Shown here piece by piece: positions 1-6,068 of a stretch of 13,574 nucleotides of DNA; positions within the stretch are counted from its first letter, which is position 1, and the number at the start of each line of letters is the position of its first letter. A model generated the notes under the pieces. That model saw only the letters and a program-made list of their open reading frames with translations. It made no database searches and was not told the DNA's origin. Source of the DNA: an uncultured Clostridia bacterium (GTDB lineage: Bacteria; Bacillota; Clostridia; Oscillospirales; Acutalibacteraceae); NCBI GenBank assembly GCA_937877675.1, contig CALEIS010000151.1, positions 1 through 13,574 of the forward strand. The letters run 5' to 3'. A program made the position numbers and the translations under genes.

Positions 1-216
1 AAGGGCAGAAATGCTGTTCTTCTTGAAAACAACGGTGCTCTTTGTGTTGCAGGTAATGAATTTGATGCAGGTGCTATTGAATTTATCACTAACAAGGGTG
101 CTAAGATTCAGGTAAGTGCAAAGATGTTTGATAAGGTTGAGCCAATCAACCCACTTGAAACAAGAATTATGAATCTTGTTTACAGACTCAAATATTCAAA
201 GCAGGCAGGCAAATAA
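1..216 (+). CDS. Class II aldolase/adducin-like protein, C-terminal fragment
   Basis: Reading frame 1 is open from the window edge to a TAA at 214-216, giving 71 residues; the start lies upstream of the window. The fragment begins KGRNAVLLENNGALCVAG and then shows a D-A pair. This matches the late strand-turn-helix of class II aldolase/adducin proteins, where the usual pattern is AVLLxNHGxxxxG followed by an acidic residue and Ala. Family knowledge: the His just before the Gly is one of the zinc ligands in fuculose-phosphate-type aldolases. Here that position is Asn (ENNG), so this domain may not bind metal in the usual way, or it may be the second half of a tandem-domain protein. The tail ends in a helical stretch (ETRIMNLVYRLKYSKQ). 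The substrate cannot be told. A rho-independent terminator follows 17 bases after the stop. Family assignment is moderate because only the end is visible. Confidence 0.55.
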   Translation, partial: KGRNAVLLENNGALCVAGNEFDAGAIEFITNKGAKIQVSAKMFDKVEPINPLETRIMNLVYRLKYSKQAGK

Positions 217-232
217 TTACATAAAAAAATTA

Positions 233-265
233 CCCCGAAGGATTTATTCCCTCGGGGATTTTTTT
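233..265. terminator. Bidirectional rho-independent terminator
   Basis: CCCCGA (233-238) pairs with TCGGGG (252-257). One A/C mismatch follows, then GGA (240-242) pairs with TCC (248-250). On the + strand a run of seven T (259-265) follows the stem. On the other side an A-rich run (221-229) gives the U tract for minus-strand transcripts. It sits between two convergent genes, the aldolase-like gene ending at 216 and the membrane protein gene ending at 281, so it probably stops both. Confidence 0.88.
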
Positions 266-280
266 GTTTAACTTTATTCT

Positions 281-1003
281 TTATGCTACTTTTCCAAACT
301 GAGTGTAATCATAGTATCTGATAACAGTGAAATGTCTGAGGAATTTGTATTTTGCATTAATAACCTTCTTTGAGATATTTCCGTCACAGAATGCAATTAC
401 TGGTCCCATAAAGAATGCTGTCACAACTGTACCGATGCCAATTGGACCACTGAGAATAAATGCTACAAGAGTACAGATAAGGTCTGTGATTACCCTGCTC
501 CACTTGTATTTAATTTTAATATTATCTTCCATAACAAAACCGAGTGCATCATAAGGTGATACACCAAGGTTACAGTTGAAGTAAAGTGATGCAGAAAGAC
601 TTAAAAGGAAAACTCCCAATGCCATGCATACGAGTTTTAATGCAAAAGTTTTTTCCTGAGGAAGAATTGCTGCATAGATATTTGTGAAGAATTCGCAAAC
701 ATATCCGACACCAACCATATTTACTACTGTACCTACGCTGATAAGTTTTTTTGCCATAACCGCTACAAGGATTAAAATCATTCCATTTACACACATTTGG
801 TAAAATCCAAAACTTATACCAAGCTTTGCGCTAACACTCATATTAAGTGCTGTGAATGGGTCAACTCCCATTCCTGAATAAGAGAATATTGAAACGGAGA
901 AACCCATAAGAAGAATGCTCATAATCATTATTGCCATTCTTTTTGCTCCGTCTTTTTGTGAGATAATGCTAATTGGGTTCATGCTTTTTAAAATTTGTGT
1001 CAT
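281..1003 (-). CDS. YczE/YyaS/YitT-like integral membrane protein
   Basis: A 240-residue membrane protein with about six hydrophobic segments, roughly residues 22-43, 66-84, 88-108, 120-142, 170-186 and 189-206. It looks like the YczE/YyaS/YitT group of Firmicutes membrane proteins, whose molecular role is not settled; the name rests on the motifs below. An internal duplication is visible: MGVDPFTAL (45-53) is echoed by LGVSPYDAL (146-154), and VGTVVNM (90-96) by IGTVVTA (190-196). The spacing is close to 100 residues in both cases, so the protein is probably two repeats of three helices. The ATG at 1001-1003 has only a weak upstream AAGG about 12 bases away. It appears monocistronic: a promoter lies at 1066-1094, a perfect dyad in the leader at 1039-1057, and the terminator at 233-257. 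A transport role is possible but not shown. Confidence 0.8.
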   Translation of the reverse strand: MTQILKSMNPISIISQKDGAKRMAIMIMSILLMGFSVSIFSYSGMGVDPFTALNMSVSAKLGISFGFYQMCVNGMILILVAVMAKKLISVGTVVNMVGVGYVCEFFTNIYAAILPQEKTFALKLVCMALGVFLLSLSASLYFNCNLGVSPYDALGFVMEDNIKIKYKWSRVITDLICTLVAFILSGPIGIGTVVTAFFMGPVIAFCDGNISKKVINAKYKFLRHFTVIRYYDYTQFGKVA

Positions 1004-1038
1004 CTGTTGTATTCGCCTTTTTTATTTGTATATTTTTC

Positions 1039-1057
1039 ACAAAGAACCATTCTTTGT
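1039..1057. promoter_or_regulatory. Perfect inverted repeat in the leader of the YczE/YitT-like gene
   Basis: ACAAAGAA (1039-1046) and TTCTTTGT (1050-1057) are exact reverse complements separated by CCA. The dyad lies just downstream of the predicted minus-strand -10 box (1066-1071) and about 36 bases before the start codon at 1003. A homodimeric repressor operator is the natural reading. A short RNA hairpin in the leader is the alternative. No regulator gene is next to it in the window. Confidence 0.5.
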
Positions 1058-1065
1058 TTTGTCAT

Positions 1066-1094
1066 ATATTACTATACAAAAGAGGTAAAGTCAA
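1066..1094 (-). promoter_or_regulatory. Predicted promoter of the YczE/YitT-like gene
   Basis: Read on the minus strand, TTGACT (1094-1089) is followed after exactly 17 bases by TAATAT (1071-1066). The -35 matches five of six consensus bases and the -10 four of six. Transcription would start near 1059, giving a leader of about 55 bases that contains the 1039-1057 dyad. Confidence 0.5.
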
Positions 1095-1180
1095 CAAAAC
1101 TTCGTTAAAAAAATAACTTTCTACCTTTGGCACAAATTTACAAATTCATACAGTTGTTTTTGTGCAATTTTACTAACGAT

Positions 1181-1212
1181 TTAAATAAAAAATAGCGGGA
1201 GCAAGCCCCCGC
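1181..1212 (-). terminator. Rho-independent terminator downstream of the DUF1015 operon
   Basis: GCGGG (1195-1199) pairs with CCCGC (1208-1212) around an eight-base loop that can be shortened by a further GC/GC pair. On the minus strand the stem is followed by TATTTTTTATTT (1194-1183), the expected U-rich tract. It lies about 120 bases past the DUF1015 stop codon at 1333, with the folded element 1242-1323 in between. It is oriented to end the lipoprotein-VanZ-DUF1015 operon before the next minus-strand promoter. Confidence 0.7.
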
Positions 1213-1241
1213 CTTACATTATAATATTAAATTTTGATTTA

Positions 1242-1323
1242 TTTTTTTCGCAAGACAATATGGCAGAGGCGAAGCTGTATCAGCTATATTGCGAGCTGAT
1301 TGACACGAAGTATTGCGGAAAAA
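1242..1323. repeat. Structured intergenic element with imperfect inverted ends
   Basis: The ends are near-mirror copies: TTTTTTTCGCAA (1242-1253) and TTGCGGAAAAA (1313-1323). Inside, CAATAT (1256-1261) pairs with ATATTG (1286-1291), enclosing AGCTG-TAT-CAGCT (1273-1285), a perfect five-base stem. The motif TATTGCG also occurs twice in direct orientation (near 1288 and 1311). GC content is visibly higher than in the flanking AT-rich DNA. The whole is compatible with a small palindromic intergenic repeat (REP/MITE-like) or a structured 3' end of the DUF1015 transcript. No open reading frame of note covers it. Whether it is multicopy cannot be seen from one window. Together with 1004-1241 this accounts for the 329-base region without a gene. 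Confidence 0.5.
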
Positions 1324-1332
1324 GAAACAAAA

Positions 1333-2574
1333 TTATGATAATTTATGGATGAATAAGCCTGAAAGAAGTTTTGGTTCAAACCATGTTGATTTTGGTGGCA
1401 TAACCTTTCCTGCATCAGCAATATCCATAAGCTCGTTGAGTGATGTTGGGTACATAGCAAAAGCCAATTTCATACCCTCTGCACATCTTCTTTCAAGTTC
1501 ACCTAAACCACGGATACCACCAACAAAGTCAATTCTCTTGTCTGTTCTTGGGTCAGTAATGTTGAGAATTGGTGTAATGAGGTTGTTTTGAAGAATTGAA
1601 ACATCAAGGCACTCAACAGGGTCGTTTTCGTTGATGAATTCTGCCTTTGCTGTTACCTTATACCATTTATTATCAAGATACATACCAAATGTATGACGCT
1701 CTTTTGGTGCATAAGGGCTTTCGTTTGCTTCTTCTACCACAAATTTTTCACCCATTTTTGCGATAAATTCTTCACTTGTATTTCCGTTAAGGTCAGCCAT
1801 TACACGATTGTAGTCCATAATTTTGAGTTGGTCACAAGGGAAGATAACTGAAAGGAAGAAATTGAATTCTGCATCTCTGTCATACTCGCCTTCACCACGT
1901 CTTCTTTCACCGACGCGGACTGCAGAAGCACATCTGTGGTGACCATCGGCAATATAGAGATATGGAATTTCTGCAAATTCTTTTACAAGAGTATCAATAA
2001 CTGTATCGTCATCAACAACCCACACTGTCTGTGCAACACCATCATCACTAACGAAATCATAAACTGGTGCATGTGTATTTTTCCAGTTTTCTGTAATGTC
2101 AGAAACAGTCTTGTTTTCACGATGTGTAAGGAAAATTGGTCCTGTGTTTGCATCAAGAGTGTCAACGTGACGGATTCTGTCGGCTTCCTTATCAGCACGA
2201 GTAAATTCATGCTTTTTAATCACATTGTTTATGTAGTCATCAACTGCAGTACAACCTACGATACCTGTCTGCTCACGGCCTAACATAATCTGACGATAAA
2301 TATAAAGCATTGGTTTTTCGTCCTGTGCACAAATTCCGTTAGCACTTAATGCTTCAAGATTTTCCTTTGCTTTCTGATAAACTTCCGCAGAATAAATGTC
2401 AATACCCTGTGGTAAATCAACTTCTGCTTTATCAACATGCAAGAATGAATAAGGCTTATCCTTAACCATCTCTCTTGCTTCTTCTGAATTCATTACATCA
2501 TATGGCAAAGCACCAACCTGACTTGCATATTCATCCTTTGGTCTTACTGCCTTAAATGGTTTAAGAATTGCCAT
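1333..2574 (-). CDS. DUF1015 family protein
   Basis: 413 residues, about the usual length of DUF1015 (PF06245) proteins, a soluble family without an agreed function. Family hallmarks are present: an N-terminal RP...PYDV region (PYDV at 24-27), a central IKKHEFTRADKEADR stretch (119-133), and YIADGHHRCASA (207-218) with the nearly invariant DGHHR, which looks like a catalytic or metal/phosphate-binding site. There is no signal peptide or membrane segment, so it is cytoplasmic. Start choice: the ATG at 2574 is preceded by AAAGGGGAA at good spacing. The start lies inside the end of the VanZ-like gene (14-base overlap), so it is the last gene of a coupled three-gene minus-strand operon. From memory, DUF1015 genes in Firmicutes are often near serine biosynthesis genes; none is seen here, so this is only a hint. 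The terminator 1181-1212 follows. Confidence 0.9.
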   Translation of the reverse strand: MAILKPFKAVRPKDEYASQVGALPYDVMNSEEAREMVKDKPYSFLHVDKAEVDLPQGIDIYSAEVYQKAKENLEALSANGICAQDEKPMLYIYRQIMLGREQTGIVGCTAVDDYINNVIKKHEFTRADKEADRIRHVDTLDANTGPIFLTHRENKTVSDITENWKNTHAPVYDFVSDDGVAQTVWVVDDDTVIDTLVKEFAEIPYLYIADGHHRCASAVRVGERRRGEGEYDRDAEFNFFLSVIFPCDQLKIMDYNRVMADLNGNTSEEFIAKMGEKFVVEEANESPYAPKERHTFGMYLDNKWYKVTAKAEFINENDPVECLDVSILQNNLITPILNITDPRTDKRIDFVGGIRGLGELERRCAEGMKLAFAMYPTSLNELMDIADAGKVMPPKSTWFEPKLLSGLFIHKLS

Positions 2575-3022
2575 TTTTATTTCCCCTTTTCATTACATAA
2601 AGTACTAATTTTAATATTACAAACGATGCTATGACACCAATCAAAGCACCTGTACTATCAACAAGAATATCGCTTAACTGAAATGCTCTGTCCGGGACAA
2701 AAATCTGATGTATTTCATCGGTTATTGCATACAAAACTGTCCCTGAAAATGCAAATACCGAAGTTAGTTTATTTTCCCAAGTAGCATAAATAGCGTTAAA
2801 CATCAACAGAGCAAGTCCCATAAACTCAAGCATATGAGCAAATGTACGAAGTAAAGCTTCGCTGATGGTTATTCCCATCCAATTAAGCAGTGACATTACA
2901 AATGAGCCACTTAACTCTGAAGATTCTTCACCATTTTGTGCAGATAAGCAAAAGATAACTATCATACACGCTAAAACTAATATCCACGATATTACAATGT
3001 AGTTTTTTCTTCTTTTTGTCAT
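2561..3022 (-). CDS. VanZ-like family membrane protein
   Basis: 153 residues with four hydrophobic helices, approximately 8-27, 64-82, 89-103 and 121-145. The VanZ-like pattern is visible: a short extracytoplasmic loop starting SAQNGEESS (27-35), then FAHMLEF (61-67) in place of the usual aHfxeF, then the loop DEIHQIFVPDR (106-116) and DILVDSTGALIG (122-133). VanZ confers low teicoplanin resistance in enterococci. Most homologues in Clostridia stand outside van clusters and have no proven role, so resistance should not be inferred here. The ATG overlaps the stop of the upstream lipoprotein gene as ATGA. Its ribosome binding site AAGGGA lies inside the last codons of that gene, which implies translational coupling. 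The 3' end overlaps the DUF1015 gene by 14 bases. Confidence 0.88.
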   Translation of the reverse strand: MTKRRKNYIVISWILVLACMIVIFCLSAQNGEESSELSGSFVMSLLNWMGITISEALLRTFAHMLEFMGLALLMFNAIYATWENKLTSVFAFSGTVLYAITDEIHQIFVPDRAFQLSDILVDSTGALIGVIASFVILKLVLYVMKRGNKNGNS

Positions 3023-4599
3023 TTTTTCTGTCCCTTATAGAAATATACATTTGATGTGTCTCCACAGAAATATATACCTGTTACGCCCTTTGCATATGCA
3101 AAAACTGTACTTTCTGTTGTAATAGGCATAACAACAGCATTCTTCAACAAGTAACTCTGACAATCCTTGCATTTCTGCTCGGATGGATACATTTTATATT
3201 CTTTAACCAAACGGTCGTATTCGTCTGAACTGTATTTTCCAATATTCTTTCTGTGGTTGGTTGTAAACATTGAAAGGAAATCACCAGAATCAGCCAAATC
3301 TATTGAAAGTGGATAAATTGCAAGGTCAAAGTCACCTTTATTCACTTTTGTTCTGAAATCTGCGCTTTCAACAACTGTAAGTGTTCCGTTAAGCTCAACA
3401 CCAATATTCTTCTGCCAACAACTGATTATTGCCTTTGCCATTGTTTCATATTCCGTTGTGCAAAGGATGTTTATTGTAACTTTATCCATATCCAATTCAT
3501 TAAGAGCCTTTTTCATCTTTGCTCTTGCATCTGACACATTTGTGGATAAGCATTCAACACTATTAACACTCATTTTATAGTGGGTTGGAACAAGAATATT
3601 TGTAGGTTTATCAGTCAAGGACGACAACTCTATACCCTCTACTAAACCTATTCTCAAAGAGTTATTCTGTATTGTTGTTCTTGACATATTAAAGACTAAG
3701 GATGTTGTGATGTTGTTAAAGCTTGTCTGAATAACTTTTTTGTTCAATTCTTCCACTGCAACCTGATTAGTAAGAAAACTTGCAGAATATGTCTTTTTGT
3801 TTATCTTTTTCGCAATATCTGCCTGGTCATTGTTTACATACAATCTTACTGATATAGGGTTTGCTGCAAAATTACCTTTGTATTCTTCGTTTTTTGTTAT
3901 TCTTACAGATTCTTTATCTACAATATCTGAAAGATAAAATGCACCATTAGAAATAATATATTTCTTTTCCAAACCATATCTACCATTTGTAAGGTTGAAA
4001 AACTCTTCGTCGCAAGGATAGGAAACTGGTTGACTCAAAGCATAAATGAAATTGTCGTCTTTTCTTTCCAAAGTAATTTCTAAAGTATAATCATCTATTA
4101 CTCGCAAACCCAAATCTGATGCTTTGCCAATATTATTATGTACATTTTCTGCATTTTTTATAGCACTAATCAATTCATAGCCAGGTGCATTTGTTTCAGG
4201 TAAGATACCACGAGTTAAACCAAATGCGAAATCGTGAGCAGTTACTTTGCCGTCAATGCTAATTTCTTTTTCTTCGAGGAAAGATTTAACGGAATTTGAA
4301 ATAAAATATTTCATATCCTTATTCAAATAAAAAGTATATGTCAAACCATCTTCTGAAATTTTATAATCAGATATAGCACATTTTTGAGGAGCACCTTGTT
4401 CATCCAACTTAAACAAGCCGTCAAAAATATTGACAGCTACAATCTTTTCACCCTGACTTTCTGCAACTTGTGGGTCAAAATGTTCAGGCATAGTATTTAT
4501 TGCACATGAAAAATACTTGTCATCATCACTTGAACACCCTGCAAAGCAAGTCATAAGCAACACTATTGAAATAAAAATGCTTATAATTTTCTTAGTCAT
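3019..4599 (-). CDS. ABC-type peptide solute-binding lipoprotein (SBP_bac_5, OppA/DppA-like)
   Basis: 526 residues, the normal size for cluster C (family 5) extracytoplasmic binding proteins. The N terminus is a basic stretch, a hydrophobic core and a lipobox CFAGC, with the lipid-modified Cys at residue 22. The mature part opens with the typical layout: a DP pair (MPEHFDPQVAES), then NIFDGLFKLDEQG, then DGLTYTFYL. It should capture peptides or similar ligands at the outer membrane face for an ABC importer. No permease or ATPase gene is adjacent, which is unusual. A longer form from an ATG at 4611 is possible. The shorter start is preferred because GGTG lies seven bases before it, and the predicted promoter would start transcription near 4610, leaving the 4611 ATG outside the message. 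It is the first gene of an operon with the VanZ-like and DUF1015 genes. Confidence 0.87.
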   Translation of the reverse strand: MTKKIISIFISIVLLMTCFAGCSSDDDKYFSCAINTMPEHFDPQVAESQGEKIVAVNIFDGLFKLDEQGAPQKCAISDYKISEDGLTYTFYLNKDMKYFISNSVKSFLEEKEISIDGKVTAHDFAFGLTRGILPETNAPGYELISAIKNAENVHNNIGKASDLGLRVIDDYTLEITLERKDDNFIYALSQPVSYPCDEEFFNLTNGRYGLEKKYIISNGAFYLSDIVDKESVRITKNEEYKGNFAANPISVRLYVNNDQADIAKKINKKTYSASFLTNQVAVEELNKKVIQTSFNNITTSLVFNMSRTTIQNNSLRIGLVEGIELSSLTDKPTNILVPTHYKMSVNSVECLSTNVSDARAKMKKALNELDMDKVTINILCTTEYETMAKAIISCWQKNIGVELNGTLTVVESADFRTKVNKGDFDLAIYPLSIDLADSGDFLSMFTTNHRKNIGKYSSDEYDRLVKEYKMYPSEQKCKDCQSYLLKNAVVMPITTESTVFAYAKGVTGIYFCGDTSNVYFYKGQKK

Positions 4600-4616
4600 T
4601 TTATTCACCATTTGAT

Positions 4617-4645
4617 ATTATACCAAAGAAAATATATTATGGCTA
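4617..4645 (-). promoter_or_regulatory. Predicted promoter of the lipoprotein-VanZ-DUF1015 operon
   Basis: On the minus strand a consensus TATAAT occupies 4622-4617, with TAGCCA (four of six matches to TTGACA) 17 bases upstream at 4645-4640. Transcription would begin near 4610, leaving a very short leader before the ATG at 4599. The -35 is weak, so the call rests mainly on the perfect -10. Confidence 0.45.
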
Positions 4646-4694
4646 CATTTTAACAAATTTTTTTATAAAAATATATCTTTTATTGTATTCTATA

Positions 4695-4728
4695 TGTTAT
4701 AATATGTATATATTTTTAATATGGAGAG
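4695..4728 (+). promoter_or_regulatory. Extended -10 promoter and ribosome binding site of rmuC
   Basis: TGTTATAAT (4695-4703) is an extended -10 element (TGnTATAAT). No good -35 is seen at the right distance, as is common for extended -10 promoters. GGAGAG (4723-4728) sits six bases before the rmuC ATG at 4735. The region 4612-4734 is a divergent promoter region shared with the operon on the other strand. Confidence 0.55.
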
Positions 4729-4734
4729 ATAAAT

Positions 4735-6024
4735 ATGACTTCAAGCGATATTTTATTGATTATTTCCGTTATAATGTCTGCACTTTCAGTTATTCTCGTT
4801 GCAGGTGTTTTAAAGAATTCAAAAAATAATGCGAACAATTCTGTTGAACAAAAAATCGACTACATAAACAAGAATATGGGAGATGAATTTCACAGAATTC
4901 GTGTTGAAAACCAAAATGCTAACAAAGAAATTCGTGAAGATGTTAAAAAGAGTCTTGATGAGATGAATCTTCGCATCGACAATATGAATAAGGGTAATTT
5001 TGAACATCGTGAAAAGGTTATTCAGATGCTTGTTGACCAAGGTGATAAGCAAAACAAATCACTTGAAACATCAATTACTAAAATGCAGGAATCAAACGAA
5101 AAGAAGCTTGAAGAAATGAGAGTTACGGTTGACGAAAAACTTACTGCAACTCTTACAACAAGACTTAATTCCTCATTTAAGACTGTTTCTGACCAACTTG
5201 AAAACCTTTATAAATCCCTTGGTGAAATGCAAAAACTTTCAACAGGTGTTACGGAAAATGTTACTGCACTTAACAGAGTCCTTACCAATGTTAAGGCTCG
5301 TGGCACTTGGGCAGAAGTACAATTAGAAGGAATTTTAAATCAAACTATTCCAAATATGTTCCTAAAGAATGTGGCTACTGTACCAAATTCCCTTGACCGT
5401 GTTGAATTTGCAATCCGTATTCCTTCAAGTGAGAAAGATGGCAACGATATTCTTCTTCCAGTTGACTCAAAATTCCCTATGGAAGATTATGTGCGTCTTT
5501 GTGATGCCGCTGACCGTGCAGATGCTGATGCAGTAAAACTTGCACGAAAAGAACTTGAAAACAGAGTTTTGGGTGAAGCAAAATCTATTGCTAAATACAT
5601 TCATGTACCAAATACAACACCATTTGCAATTATGTATCTTGCAACAGAAGGTCTTTATGCAGAAATTGCATCTTCACGTACAGGGTTACCTGAAAAAATT
5701 CAGAATGAATATAATGTTATGATTGCAGGTCCATCCACAATCACTGCACTTCTCAACTCACTTTCAATGGGCTTTAAAACAATTGCCATCAACGAAAAAG
5801 CAAATGAAGTTCGTGAAATTCTTGGTGCTGCAAAGGCTCAATACGAAAAATTTGGTGATTTACTCAGTAAGGCAAAGAAAAAAGTTGACGAAGCAGGTAA
5901 AACCCTTGAAGACGCTGAACGCAAGAATTTATTTATTCAACGCAAACTCAAAAACATCGAATCTATTGATAGTGTTTCGGCTGATAAACTTTTATTTGAC
6001 GAAACCGATAGTATTGATGTATAA
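4735..6024 (+). CDS. rmuC: RmuC family DNA recombination protein
   Basis: 429 residues, slightly shorter than E. coli RmuC. Residues 5-25 form an N-terminal membrane anchor. Residues 35-185 are a long Lys/Glu-rich heptad-like region, predicted coiled coil. The RmuC domain (PF02646) spans about 186-385, with the conserved blocks RGTWAEVQLEGIL (189-201), RVEFAIRIP (222-230), LPVDSKFPMEDY (241-252), FAIMYLATEGLY (297-308) and AGPSTITALLNSL (331-343). RmuC is thought to limit rearrangements at inverted repeats and is a predicted nuclease-like factor; its biochemistry is poorly defined. The ATG has a clear GGAGAG site. The gene stands alone between a divergent operon and a GH3 gene 44 bases downstream, and has no functional link with the sugar genes. 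The stop codon overlaps a predicted promoter for the GH3 gene. Confidence 0.95.
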   Translation: MTSSDILLIISVIMSALSVILVAGVLKNSKNNANNSVEQKIDYINKNMGDEFHRIRVENQNANKEIREDVKKSLDEMNLRIDNMNKGNFEHREKVIQMLVDQGDKQNKSLETSITKMQESNEKKLEEMRVTVDEKLTATLTTRLNSSFKTVSDQLENLYKSLGEMQKLSTGVTENVTALNRVLTNVKARGTWAEVQLEGILNQTIPNMFLKNVATVPNSLDRVEFAIRIPSSEKDGNDILLPVDSKFPMEDYVRLCDAADRADADAVKLARKELENRVLGEAKSIAKYIHVPNTTPFAIMYLATEGLYAEIASSRTGLPEKIQNEYNVMIAGPSTITALLNSLSMGFKTIAINEKANEVREILGAAKAQYEKFGDLLSKAKKKVDEAGKTLEDAERKNLFIQRKLKNIESIDSVSADKLLFDETDSIDV

Positions 6025-6025
6025 T
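5996..6025 (+). promoter_or_regulatory. Predicted promoter of the GH3 gene, overlapping the rmuC 3' end
   Basis: TTGACG (5996-6001, five of six matches to the -35) and TATAAT (6020-6025, perfect -10) are separated by 18 bases. The -10 covers the rmuC stop codon. Transcription would start near 6032, giving a leader of under 40 bases that carries AGGAGG at 6055-6060. The GH3 gene could thus be expressed separately from rmuC. No clear cre-like catabolite operator was seen around it. Confidence 0.55.
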
Positions 6026-6068
6026 AAAAATGTTAATTAAAAATGTAAATTTTTAGGAGGAAATGGAA

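Noticed and set aside
1130..1165. Inverted repeat GCACAAA/TTTGTGC as terminator or operator
   Set aside because: Seven-base arms with a 22-base loop in AT-rich DNA and no U tract; too weak to call.
1313..1591. 92-codon plus-strand open frame over the DUF1015 3' end
   Set aside because: It lies opposite a well-supported conserved gene, has no recognisable motif and no good ribosome binding site.
2561..3022. Glycopeptide resistance determinant because of the VanZ-like gene
   Set aside because: No other van genes are present; VanZ-like proteins are widespread and most are not resistance genes.
4600..4611. Longer start of the lipoprotein gene at the ATG at 4611
   Set aside because: It has no ribosome binding site and sits at or before the predicted transcription start; the ATG at 4599 has GGTG at proper spacing and still gives a full lipoprotein signal.
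6063..6068. GH3 start at the ATG at 6063
   Set aside because: Only two bases separate it from AGGAGG; the in-frame ATG at 6069 has the normal eight-base spacing.
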